Part shown: positions 22,922-33,134 of the stretch, piece by piece
Layout of the letters: each line of letters begins with the position of its first letter
How positions within the stretch are numbered: position 1 is the stretch's first letter
Source of the DNA: Hexactinellida sp. DTS-2022
Taxonomy: Eukaryota > Porifera > Hexactinellida
DNA length: 64,000 nucleotides
NCBI GenBank assembly: GCA_028753945.1
Contig: JAPNXP010000001.1
Span: 3,028,501-3,092,500 of the forward strand
Direction: 5' to 3'
Program-made: the position numbers and the translations under genes
The notes under the pieces: generated by a model
Seen by the model: only the letters and a program-made list of their open reading frames with translations
Told to the model about the DNA's origin: nothing
Databases searched by the model: none

Positions 22922-23356
22922 TGCTCTATAATTATTACATATATTCGAATATTGTCAAGTCTAGCTATTATGAACAAAGTTTTTGATCCTTTGAGTGTTC
23001 TTACTGAAACAGCCTAACTGTTTATAATTGGAACTTATTTTTAATATTCACGATGTTTTATTATCGAATAGTAATTTCGAAATGTCGTTGATAGTTGATT
23101 AAAATCCTGTGTATAGAAATGTAGGGATTCGGTTAAATGCATACTACACTGTTGTATTTTTAGACATACATTCAAATTTATATGCAATCAATTTATGCTG
23201 TAACTCGGGCCTGATGACTTTGTTCTTTTTTGAAATTTTATCGATTAATATCTATTCGTTGATTTATTATCTCAGATCCAATTCTTCATTTTGTCACAAC
23301 TATATTTACTCTTCCTGAACTTTAACTTCTTACTTTTGAATTAATAATGTTTGTAG

Positions 23357-23746
23357 ATATATTGAGATATTTAAATCGAACATTGGTGAACTACTCCAGA
23401 TTGCTTGTCGGCAACATATTCCTTCATCATTTGCTCGTTTTATTGGGTTTTCACCTATGGATTGTTTTCGTAAAAACGATAAACCACTAATATACAAGGA
23501 TAATATCCACGATAATCCTTGTTTTCGAGATGATTGTGTACGTCTTAGGGGTCTTCCCTTTTCAGCTACTGTTGATGATATCTTAGAATTCTTTTGCCGA
23601 TTTTCTGATGAAATCTTACAAAGAGGAATTCACTTTGTATTTAATCAGAGTGGACAGCCTACTGGGGAATGTTATGTACAGATGTCCTCTTATAATTCTG
23701 CCCAATGTGCTGCAAAATATCTCCATAAAAGATATCTCGAAAACAG
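23357..23746 (+). CDS. ESRP: ESRP-family splicing regulator, internal exon B (third qRRM)
   Basis: The acceptor ATGTTTGTAG precedes 23357 and the donor AACAG|GTGTTG follows 23746. The exon is 390 nt, phase 2 in and out. It starts YIEIFKSNIGELLQIACRQH, finishing the qRRM begun in exon A, and continues with a roughly 45-residue linker. It then encodes a full qRRM: DDCVRLRGLPFSATVDDILE, GIHFVFNQSGQPTGE, and CYVQM, ending YLEN plus two bases. Human ESRP qRRM3 has the same pattern ([20 protein letters not shown], G-V-H-x-V-x-N-x-x-G, QM), which makes ESRP more likely than hnRNP H/F or GRSF1. The RNP1-like segment is GECYVQM where most paralogues have GDAFVQF. The codon split with exon C restores Arg. 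Confidence 0.87.
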
Positions 23747-24728
23747 GTGTTGCAAATATTTATTATTGTACTAATAGCCATTGTAAATATACTGTGTTTT
23801 ATTTTGGTATTTTCTTACGCTGACGCATTTCCTGACCAAAATGCTAGGAATTTTTTTTATTAACAAGGGATTATTTAATATAATATGTGCATAATACCTG
23901 TACTGCTTCACATGTTATATTAAGTATTAACTAATATATGATTTGATTTAATTTGACTTGGGTGAATATAAATATTAATTTGCAGCCCCTTCAAAATGAT
24001 CCCTTAGTATAACAAACTAAAAATTCATTGAGTTAAAGTAAACGAATCTACCACTCGATCACCATAATTTTAATCATTTGGTCTTGTGTTATCTTCAAAT
24101 TATAACACATGAGATATCTACCCTAAATTTCATCAAACTGTAATATTTCTCTGTACTATTGAAAAGATACGCACTATAAATAATAATTAACTTAGGCGAT
24201 GAATCGACACTTGTTTCACAATTCTCAATACAAACAGTAGCCGCCAATTATAAACGGCTAATAAGTGGAATCTAAAATACAAACACATCATCATTATGAG
24301 AGAAATGTCTAATTGCTAAGGAATATGCTACATAATGTTGAATGACTATCTTAGAAGCATAATAACTGCGCAATTTGGCAATCGAATTCTGTAAAATTTG
24401 GTATTTCCTCATGGATTTTGTAGCTACAAAAATTTCATTATATATTTAAAGTATCAATTAACCAGAGCATCAATCTATGCACTCATAATGGATTTTGATA
24501 TACCAGTCAATTAGTATAGGGTTCCTAAGAGCGATTTACTTGTATTAATTACTAAATTAAATCCACTCTATTTACATAGAAGTTACATATTTCCCAGCAA
24601 CACGCTATTTAATTTATTTTCCCCCATGTATGATCAATTAAAATTAGAGGATAATTAAAGATTGTTAGCATACCTAAAATTGGAATCATTATCTCATCCG
24701 AAAATGCACTTAATACATTGCATTAGAC

Positions 24729-25035
24729 CAGTGGTTTTCAACCGGGGTTCCGTGGAACTCAAGGGTTCCGCGGGATTATTGGCAAATCGATGTAAATACA
24801 TCAGAGACTCAGAATAGTCAATCGGAAATACAATATTTAGCAGCTTATTGACTATCAGACCACGAATAAAAGAAATATGCAAAAGTAAACAATCACAGAT
24901 CTCACATTGAAACTGTACCTGACAATATTAGTTAATAAATAAATATTTTTTAAATTTGTTATAAATATATTCGTAGAGGAATAAGAAGTGTAGGGTTCCG
25001 CGTGCTGCCACAAACAATTTAGGGGTTCCGTAATA
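24729..25035. mobile_element. hAT MITE with one terminus deleted, duplication CATTAGAC
   Basis: The left end CAGTGGTTTTCAACCGGGG is preceded by CATTAGAC (24721-24728). The right part aligns with the 21094 element up to GGGGTTCCGTAATACAT, but the last roughly 20 bp, including the GGTTGAAAACC terminus, is missing. CATTAGAC nevertheless recurs at 25036-25043. A short CAT shared by the element and the target duplication suggests a microhomology deletion of the end. Confidence 0.8.
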
Positions 25036-25077
25036 CATTAGACGATCCAGATTTGACATTAGACGATCCAGATTTGA
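25036..25077. repeat. 21-bp tandem duplication beside the hAT target site
   Basis: CATTAGACGATCCAGATTTG plus A occurs twice in direct succession (25036-25056, 25057-25077). The copies read TLDDPDL twice in an open + frame that continues to 25394. Confidence 0.9.
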
Positions 25078-25394
25078 CTGAATTTTTGATCAAAGTTGCC
25101 GAGTTTACGACAATTAATCACGAAAGAATTATCAGCAACAATTCATCGTCACTGTTCTTCAGAATACCAGCTGGTAGCTCGTGGAAGAGGCATCTTTCTC
25201 AATATTCGGTTTCCCTTTCTCTTACGCTTGTTTTCAGAACATTTAGTCAACTATATGAACAATACATTTTCCCGCAGCTTTTATACAATTTTGCTCTTAA
25301 ATTGCTTCAATTGTTTCTTATGACCAATTCTCTCATACAAGAAGTTTTAATAATATCCAATGTTGAACTATTACCTACGACAAATTGTTGGTGA
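25053..25394 (+). pseudogene. Unrecognised open segment
   Basis: From the duplicated LDDPDL the + frame continues EFLIKVAEFTTINHERIIS and stays open for about 113 residues. An overlapping frame is also open. I do not recognise a domain and it has no clear start, splice signals or neighbours that define a gene. It could be a transposase fragment into which the 24729 element inserted. Confidence 0.2.
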
Positions 25395-25635
25395 TGAACT
25401 GTCGTACATCCTAAGATCCCATTCGATCCCAGTTTCTAAAAGGATTTATGATTCAATCAAGGTCTAGCTTACAATATTTTGATATTACATTAACTATACG
25501 TATATTATGTTATTATATATTTTGAACCAAAAGGGCTCATCTTAGGAAAGAGTATATGTTAAAATTTATCATTGTAAATTACTAATATATTTGTTTCTTT
25601 ATTATTGATTTTAAGAAATTTATATCATTATAGTG

Positions 25636-25832
25636 CAGGGTTATTTTAAGGTTGAGACCTTGATGTAACTCAGCGCGGCCTTAGTGTAACTCAACACTGC
25701 AGTGGCCGCGGCCGACCCATAATCGTGGTGTAACTCAACACTGCACAGGCCCAGGCCGACCCGAATCGTGGTGTAACTCCAAAAAATCTTGGTGCAAAAT
25801 TTACACCAATATCGGACTTAAAAAAACCCCTG
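25636..25832. mobile_element. hAT MITE with near-perfect 8-bp duplication
   Basis: CAGGGTTATTTTAAG and, inward from the right, CAGGGGTTTTTTTAAG bracket 197 bp rich in GTGTAACTC(A/C) and GGCCG units. The flanks TTATAGTG and ATATAGTG differ at one base. A shorter relative lies at 46823-46932. Confidence 0.8.
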
Positions 25833-25899
25833 ATATAGTGTAAAATTGGCCTATAAATATTAGAAAAAGAATCGGGAGCTACTGCTAACAATTTTCGAT

Positions 25900-26010
25900 C
25901 AAATCCAATCACGATTGTATTTTAGAATGACGAAGTTCCAATCACGATACTCAAAAAATGATTGCGATGCGGATCGGACGATCATGGATCGAAATTCCCT
26001 AGTGCTCTTT
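25900..26010. repeat. GATCAC/GATCG-rich degenerate repeat
   Basis: Variants of AATCACGAT and GATCGGACGATC recur here. Similar blocks are at 42900-42960 and 43125-43200. They are probably ends of an unclassified MITE. Confidence 0.4.
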
Positions 26011-26432
26011 ACAAAAATACAAATTTTTTATGATGCCAATCATTCAGTTTGGAGCTGTCAATGATACTTCATAAGTGGGTATCGACTATCAAAATTCAAC
26101 AACCATTATCAGCTTCAGCGCAGCAGTCGCTAAACTATGAGCTTGTTAACTGAAGTTGAACCATGACGTTGTTAAGAATGGTTATTCAATTACAATTTCA
26201 AAGCCAATATTACAATTTTCAAATCCATTGCCTGATGGATTTTTGAATACTTGCATTTAAGAATAGTGGTGATTCGTGTATAAATGATGAAAAATGGTCA
26301 GTTCTACCCAAACACGGCGTAAAGTGTCGAGGAAATGAGTAGGACAATATAATTAACAGTTTAAAGTGGTGAAATTTTCACGCTTGAAATCGATGTGCAT
26401 CTTCATTTTCACACTTGAGAATGACAAATGAT

Positions 26433-27592
26433 TTTCAGACCCATTAAGATTGACCAGTTTAGAAGGCTTCCTGATTGTACAAGAGACAGCTGAGAGAATC
26501 CTAATGGAGACATTTATTAATCCCGAAACCAAACTAATTGAACAAGATGGTATTGATCTCCCGCAAGGGCTTGTGAAAATAAAAGTATACCGTAGTATGT
26601 TTGATGGGAAAATGTCGGGTATCCTAACCGGTGTTGGCGGTGCAAAATGCCAATTATGCACAGCTACACGACTTTGATCTAGTAAGATCTGGATTCCCAA
26701 TTAATAGAACTATATCAGCTGCAAGAGATATTTTTTCTTCCGTTGAGAAGACTGAGTGTTTATCACCCCATCTCAAGAACGATTTGGCTTAACTCATGAA
26801 CCATTATCCGAAATTGAGACAATACCTGCTTCTCCTCTCCATTCATACACATGTTTATTTCGATGGTTAATGACACTTGTATACCATTTACATTATGGAT
26901 CCAATAAATGGTCACCAACATCTGCTAAAGTAAAAAATCATTGAAATTTGTTCGTGATTTCTTACAAGAAAAAAACAGGCCTAAAAATTGACCAACCTTC
27001 TAGTGATGGAGGTACAACATCCACCGGTAACTTAGCTCGTGAATGTTTTAGCAATAAAAATAACTTCATACATTGGATTACAACCTTAGTTCCAGCGGAT
27101 TTCCATGATTCTCTCACGAAAATTCTCAACAATCTCACAGCTGTCCTGCGCTCTTTCAGTATAGTAGGAGATAAATACCGATACCCAAGGTCTTCTATGT
27201 CGAGAAACATACGAATTCATCTTAGTAAAATTCCCATGGGTGAATATAACCCCATCCCTCCACAAGTTGTTAGCTCATAGCACGGAGTTAATTAGGGATT
27301 GTAACAACGGGTTCGGGATGAAAGAATTTTCTGAAGAAGCAGTTGAATCATGTAACAAGATGATTCGCAAATACCGTGAACATCTCTCTCGAAAAAATTC
27401 ATTCGGTTTAAACACGATAGATATCTTTGTGCGTATTTTATCTCAAAGCGACCAGTTTTGACTTCATTTACACATCACGTAGTTTGCAAGAAATGTGGAG
27501 AACCGAGCCACATTTGCAAACTACATTGCAATACTTCTTTTCTCCAATCGGAGCAAGATAATCTATTAAAAGCATTGTTTATATAAGTTATA
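26433..27592 (+). pseudogene. RAG1/Transib-like DDE transposase relic
   Basis: Five + strand segments in shifting frames follow the order of the RAG1 catalytic core. At 26450-26677, GAKCQLCTATR aligns with the zinc-binding CTLCDATR of vertebrate RAG1. At about 26760-26940, LTHEPLSEIETIPASPLHSY corresponds to the region after it. At 26948-27240, DQPSSDGGTTSTGNLARECF corresponds to the RAG1 MNGNFARKL block, followed by LVPADFHDSLTKILNNLTAV. At 27246-27461, LHKLLAHSTELIRD and FSEEAVESCNKMIRKYREH match HKTLAHVPEIIE and ASEGNESGNKLFRRFRK. The Glu of S-E-E or E-S aligns with the third catalytic acid. After one more frameshift CKKCGEPSHICKLHC resembles the zinc-binding tail of RAG1-like and Transib proteins. 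It has at least four frameshifts and no intact ends. It lies inside ESRP intron B-C. No RAG2-like Kelch sequence is seen. Confidence 0.75.
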
Positions 27593-27803
27593 TTTTGTTA
27601 TGCCAGCTTTTCTAAGTACTATTCAGTTCAGTAGACAATGATTATTGGAAAAAATATTTTGCCATAATTTTGGTTGTAGAAGCTGTAGTAAAACTGACCA
27701 TACCAGCCGATTCCTAATAGTCGGTGACCCATATGCAATTAATACATTTTAAGTGTGTAGGAAGCATGCAAACTCCTATATCCCCTCAGGTGGCTGTTTC
27801 CCC

Positions 27804-27810
27804 CACTGTG
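27804..27810. other. CACTGTG heptamer downstream of the RAG1-like relic
   Basis: CACTGTG, the inverse of the RSS heptamer CACAGTG, lies about 210 bp after the end of the relic. It is in the orientation expected for a right element end and is followed by GAGGG. A matching left end was not found, so it may be coincidence. Confidence 0.2.
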
Positions 27811-28287
27811 GAGGGGTTTGGAGGATGAGTTAAGGGAAGAGTTCTCGCAAGGATTTTTGTTGTAAGTGTACATGAGAGTGAGATATAATTAATGTCAATG
27901 ATTTAATGAAACCTTCAAATAATAATATTGACTCAAAGGTACATGCCCACTTACGACATGTGAATAAAGGGTACAATAGCTTTCAAGAAGGACATGCACC
28001 TTTTGATAGAGGCCTAGCGAGAACCCTCGTTAAGGGCTATATATATCGTTTATAGAGAAAATATTTAAATATTTAATTTTGGTATTAGTAGTTTGGAAAT
28101 TGCTCTTTCGTCAGTGAATAGATCAAGTAAAGCTATATAATAAATCTGTAAAATCAAAAAATTATCAGCTTTTTATGAAACGATCAAATGTAGCCAAAAA
28201 AATATATTTGTAAATAAATACTTTATTCAAATAGGCGAATATTTTTTGAAAATCTTATTTGGGTTGTATGATATACATTAGCGTATA

Positions 28288-28674
28288 CAGTACATAATGG
28301 ATATAGTGATAATTTTTCCGCTTTAGGTGTATTCCCATGCAAATCCTAAACAAATTTTATTGGTTATAGTGATATCATTATCGGATATAGTGATAATTTG
28401 TGCACAGATTATACAAAATCTTTGGATCTTTTGCTTCCTTGCCCCCATAATTTCTTATTTACAGTATAAATATCGTTGCCAGTTCAATTCGAGATGGAAT
28501 TTTATTATACTTTTTGGAAATTAAGTATTCAGAATGTATACAGTCATATATTAGATCTTGTGCTGCAGTGGATATAGTGATATTTTGGATATAGTGATAT
28601 TTTAGATATACTGATAATTTGACCAAAAAACCCCATATCCCTACCATTATCACTTTTTTCATTATGTAATGTAC
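28288..28674. mobile_element. MITE with GGATATAGTGATA units, copy 1
   Basis: CAGTACATAATGGATATAGT at the left, after TA, is mirrored by ATTATGTAATGTAC near the right end. The unit GGATATAGTGATA(A/T)TTT occurs repeatedly near both ends. The homologous copy at 48709-49109 lies in the opposite orientation and shares internal CCCCATAATTT and ATTTACAGTATAAATATCG. Confidence 0.75.
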
Positions 28675-28866
28675 CCACCTACCAAAAGCTTTCCTAATTT
28701 CGTACCAAGCAATATTTTCTGACACAAATGGCACATGGCGGTAATATGTTCTGCATTATAGTATCTTTTAAGTTTGGTTGATAGTTTAAGATACTAAAAT
28801 TTTGTTCATCTTTAGTTCCTGCCTTGTTCAACCGATTTTAACGTTTCTTTATGTTAATAACTAGTA

Positions 28867-29050
28867 CAGTGGATGCCGGTTATAAGCACATCGTCGGGAA
28901 CTGCACTTGATGTGCTTATAACCAGCATGTTCTTAAAACCGACATAAATTATATAGGGTAGATGGCATCCGTTTTCCAACATAGTTTTCTTATAACCGGT
29001 GTGCTTATATCCGACATCTTCTTTATATACCGTATTTAGAATTTTCTCAG
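28867..29050. mobile_element. Tigger-like end, single terminus
   Basis: TA then CAGTGGATGCCGGTTATAAG begins a segment with repeated TTATAACCGG(T/C) units, as in the 13034 element. The opposite terminus is not found, so it is probably truncated. Confidence 0.5.
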
Positions 29051-29110
29051 CCAAAGTAATTCTGAGATCTAGAATTCCAAACTGCATTCAGACTTACTTG
29101 ATTCGGAGTA

Positions 29111-29256
29111 CAGTCGAAATCGGGTTTTTTTGCCCCCCAAAATGCACGACAAAAGGAGGCAAAAAAACCCAATAAGCAAAAAAAACCCATGGAAAACACA
29201 TTAAGATATCACATTTTTGCACGACAAAAGGAGGCAAAAAAACCCAATTTAGACTA
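29111..29256. mobile_element. TA-flanked MITE
   Basis: CAGTCGAAATCGGGTTTTTT at the left and TAGTCTAAATTGGGTTTTTT inward from the right are flanked on the left by TA. The block GCACGACAAAAGGAGGCAAA occurs twice inside. Confidence 0.7.
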
Positions 29257-29259
29257 CTT

Positions 29260-30490
29260 TTTTGATAACAAAAACAAATGTTTAATAAGATTGTTATTTA
29301 TTTAATTTGAGTATCACCTCAAAAACATACATTTTTAATAATTTAAAGTAATGTTCATGAATGTACAAATGTATTTTGAAATTATTTATTGGTTTGGTGT
29401 GTTTTGGGAAATTGTAATAAAATCACATTAGTAATTTATTGAGCTCCATGTATAATCTGTAATGTATCGATTTATCAAATATTATCCATTTCGACAAAAT
29501 AAGTGGTTTTCGATAATATTTACCCTTTAATCCAAACCTCAATTTTTTGTTGATGACGAATCTTATCAAATTGCTTGCCATTTGGCCTATCGCATCTAAA
29601 ATCTGGCTAATTATTGATAAGAAGCACTTAGTTTATTCTTTGCGCTAGGCCAAAGTGTAACTTATATGATAAGAAGCGCTAACACCTACCTTGGAATTTA
29701 TATTTACATTCAATGCTATCTTATCAGTCGATTACATCTTTTTGCTCTATCTTGCAGTACATTATTTCACTAGGAATTAATTTGTTTGAATGGACTCGAT
29801 CCTGCTAGCAAAGCAGTGTCATAGCCAATGAAAAAATTTTCTTCACTCAAATCAACATTTAAAATGAAATGCATATCAAAATGCTTATAAAAGGTTTTGA
29901 ATCGAAGTTAGATAGTATACTAACGTTCAAATGTAATTAGAATAAATCGAACACAAACTAAGCCTATAAATGTACTTTTTTTAATTATTTAAATGTATAG
30001 TGCCATTTGTAATTTTGAGAATCACTCTAAATTACAATGTATAAACAATCTTCGTATTTGTTTATTCAAATATTCAAAAGGTGTATGCTGATTATATATT
30101 TCTATGCTGATTTACTGTCAGTATAGAAATATTACACTGATTGATATAATTTAATAGGGATAAAAATTATTTGTCCAAAATTGTTTAAAATTATAATTTT
30201 GCATACACTACGGAAATGTAAACAAAAGTACAATGGGAAAATTTTATATATCATTAATCATCATTGTTAGAATTATTTATGAAAATCTTACAATGTGTGG
30301 CAAAATGGCGATTATGGGGTAATAGGTATTTACGTTAATGGTAAGCATAAAAGTTGCATTAGCACAGGTAGGAAATCGACTCCGTAGAATCCAATATTTT
30401 TTTCTAACTCAACAAGAAATATGTGAAAATGACATCATCATTCATTTATTTTGAATATAGGTCAATAATAATAAAATATTTATTACTCCA
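29260..30490. other. Intronic sequence without recognisable feature
   Basis: This is A+T-rich, with no coding frame or terminal repeats I can support. Confidence 0.4.
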
Positions 30491-30499
30491 GAGTCTATA

Positions 30500-31543
30500 C
30501 ACTCCCCTACCAAAATATTCGTACTCAAAAAATTCCCATAGAAAATCGAAATATAGTGTGTCTAGAAAAATGGATATTGTATTCGAAATATATGAGACAT
30601 TGCTATTTTGATGCCAGATTCTTATTCTGCGCTTTCGAAATATCCTTAGCAGAACCCTTCACCTCTTTTAGCTACTGATTAGGTTGAAAATTACCATATA
30701 TTGACACTATGTGCCACTTATTCCCACCTTTTTTTCTGTCGGAAATTGTATGAATGGTAAATGGTCCACCAGATGATTACTTCCAAACTAATCAATATGT
30801 TTTTGAATTGAAAACTTCTACAAAGGATAATTCGGAAGCGTTGAACACGAATCTGCAATTAAAATGCCCACATCTGATATTATTTGGATGCATTAGCGAC
30901 AGGGAATGAAAGGTTCACGAACGAACTTATTGAACTTGAACTGAACGAACTGAACGCCGGGCATTTAAGGGATTCACGGTGAACGAACTGAACGAACGCC
31001 AACGGTTTCCGAACGGAGATTGAACGAATTGAACGAACTGAACGAACTGAATTGAACGGATTGAATGAACTGAACTGAACGAACTAAACTGAATAAAGTT
31101 AAATTATAAATATAGACCCATTAAATATAATAGGTGACTGCAAAAGTGCTAATTCCGGACATCCCTCGTGGACTCATGTCTGTTAGCTTAGATTCTAGCT
31201 TCTTAACCTGAACTTCAATAACAGTTTGGAGGACCGAATAGTCTATCATAAACGGAATAGTTCGTACCACTTACTGTACACTGAACGAACTGAACTAAAC
31301 GAATTGAACGGATTGAACGAACGCGGGTTAGCCCGTGAACGAACTGAACGAACGCTGGTGGAGCTGAAGTTAGGAGGTGAACTTGAACGAACTGAACGTG
31401 CGTCAATTTAAGATGAACTGAATTGCGTCAATTCTGTCCGTTCGTGAACCTTTCATTCCCTGATTAGCGAATAATATTTGACTTATATAATACTATTTCC
31501 TATCGGAATATTTGGGTGTAAGAATACTTTTGATAGGGGAGTG
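30500..31543. mobile_element. Tc1/mariner-type MITE carrying an inserted hAT element
   Basis: CACTCCCCTACCAAAATATT at the left and CACTCCCCTATCAAAAGTAT inward from the right are bordered by TA. Without the 563-bp hAT insertion at 30900 and its target copy the element is about 470 bp and non-coding. The terminal CACT...CAAAAGTATTC motif is shared with the elements at 21569 and 34277. Confidence 0.85.
30900..31462. mobile_element. hAT element with GAACGAACT-repeat interior, duplication ATTAGCGA
   Basis: CAGGGAATGAAAGGTTCACG at the left is exactly mirrored at the right, and ATTAGCGA is duplicated at 30892-30899 and 31463-31470. Most of the rest is degenerate tandem GAACGAACTGAAC units on one strand. 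A central non-repetitive core occupies about 31095-31275. No transposase remains. Confidence 0.95.
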
Positions 31544-31802
31544 TATATATGCTAGTTAGTAAAATTGATCATGTATCATGTGCGTAGGCTTCGGTAGGTT
31601 TGGGAGAGCCATGGTTCTACGACTAAATTACACAAGCAGTATTTTCAATTAAACATTTTCAAAATTGTACAAAAGGACCTACCCATTGGGACTCATAATA
31701 CATAATACCAATCTTTAACTCGAGGCTACGGCTTATGTGACATTGCAATAGCTGGTCTACCTTATGTTAACATTTTTATGGAAACAAGAACAAAGTTAAT
31801 AT

Positions 31803-32262
31803 CAGGGTTGCCAATCCAATCCAATCGGGAAGATTTTCGATTGCCGATTGCTGCATTTTTCATCGATTGGATTGTCGATTGGATTGGTTCAATTTTTATC
31901 AATTGGATTGCAATCGATGAATTTTCATCGATATATTCGATTGTTTGTTTTTTCAATTTCTAAATAATGCCAAAATTTAAAATGCTCAATTGCTCGTCAA
32001 TTAAACCCAATAATATATGTTTTAAGTTTGAACATATGATGAAACATAACTCTTTTTGATACGATCGAAAAAATCGGAGAAACAATCCAAAAAATCGATG
32101 ATATTTTGGATTGTCGATTGCGATTGGATTGTCATCCGAATAATCGATTGTCGAAATTTAGATCGCCGATTGTCCAAATTTGGCTCGATTGGATTGGATT
32201 GTCGATTGGATTGGATTGGATTGGATTGGATTGGATTGGATTGGATTGGATTGGCAACCCTG
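31803..32262. mobile_element. hAT element with GGATT-repeat interior, duplication GTTAATAT
   Basis: CAGGGTTGCCAATCCAATCC and its exact inverse at the right are flanked by GTTAATAT at 31795-31802 and 32263-32270. From 32190 the interior is an almost pure (GGATT)n array. Near the left end the same unit occurs in the other orientation, so the two halves can pair. Confidence 0.96.
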
Positions 32263-32344
32263 GTTAATATACCTAGGAGGCTAATACAAATAATTCAGTA
32301 ACTATATACGGTAGTATGAATTGACATTTATTGATTGCTTTCCA

Positions 32345-32764
32345 CAAGGGTGGGGTTGGTTAACCGATCTGAGGCTACGGTTACAATTCGATTTCTCGCC
32401 ACGGTTAACCAGTTAACCGCCCATCCTACTCAATACAATAAATCCTTTATAAAAATGTAAATATAGTACAGAATAAGACTCAGCTGTATAAAGTATGATC
32501 GCATAAGTATATTTTCTGATACGATCGTGCTTTAGGTAAATTTAAATTAATGTTGTCTAATAAAATTTATTAAGTGGTGATGAGAAATGGATTTAGGACT
32601 ATCATATTCTAATAAAATACAAATAATTTTAATACCTTGTACATTAATTTCCCAATAACTATGCTGATATTCAACAGACCGGCTAACTGGTTAATAAAAT
32701 CTATAACCGTTAACCGATGTCAACAACGGTTAACCGGTTAGCCGGTTAACCGAATCCAGCCTTG
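32345..32764. mobile_element. hAT-like element with GGTTAACCG palindromes, duplication CTTTCCA
   Basis: CAAGGGTGGGGTTGGTTAAC and, inward from the right, CAAGGCTGGATTCGGTTAAC are flanked by CTTTCCA (32338-32344 and 32765-32771), a 7-bp match. Subterminal GGTTAACCGGTT palindromes occur at both ends. It is 420 bp and non-coding. Confidence 0.85.
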
Positions 32765-33050
32765 CTTTCCATAAGTGAATTATTGTATAATGGGTATTGT
32801 ACGCAGTTTGTAGGGTCTTTATATACCTTTATAGCTTTGAAAGATTTATTACCAGTAGAGGGATGCTTTTACACAATATACGGACTAATTTCAATTAGAT
32901 TTTGTCCAGATATAGTGATACTTCTGTCGTTAGCAACTTAAGTATCATATGTGTCTTTATTAGGAACAAATTCACTTATATTGTCAACTTTGAAGAGTTA
33001 GTACTGATTACAAATAGTTATTATTCAAGCAAAATCAATTTATATTATTT

Positions 33051-33134
33051 TTAACCATTATTTGTAAACAATTAGGTATAGTTGTTTACAAATAATGGTT
33101 TAATTTCCCTCCTAGTTAACTAGGAGGGAAATTA
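33051..33134. repeat. Two adjacent perfect hairpins
   Basis: TTAACCATTATTTGTAAACA and TGTTTACAAATAATGGTT form a stem around a short loop (33051-33103). Immediately after, 33101-33134 is a 34-bp perfect palindrome centred on GTTAAC with arms AATTTCCCTCCTAG. No gene or RNA polymerase III signal is nearby. Confidence 0.85.

Larger units (their letters stand above)
9707..23356 (+). other. ESRP intron A-B, 13.65 kb
   Basis: The donor is AAAG|GTATTT and the acceptor is TTTGTAG|A. The flanking codon halves AG and A restore Arg, giving DER-YIEIF across the junction. The intron contains Tigger-type MITEs, a THAP fossil, hAT and unclassified transposase relics, and Tc1-like MITEs, all listed separately. 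Between them the remaining parts (about 10200-11100, 14200-16150, 17530-18740, 22140-22760 and 22930-23350) show no coding frame I can support. A short conserved-looking segment at 9907-10039 is noted as a possible exon. Confidence 0.8.

Noticed and set aside
26433..27592. Functional RAG system with a RAG2 partner
   Set aside because: The RAG1-like frame is broken in several places and no Kelch-repeat coding sequence is present nearby.
31226..31411. Overlapping open frames on both strands within the GAACGAACT repeats
   Set aside because: They are low-complexity translations of a tandem repeat inside a hAT element (30900-31462), not genes.
32056..32301. 81-codon frame ending in repeated D-W-I-G-L
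   Set aside because: It is the translation of the (GGATT)n array inside the 31803-32262 element.
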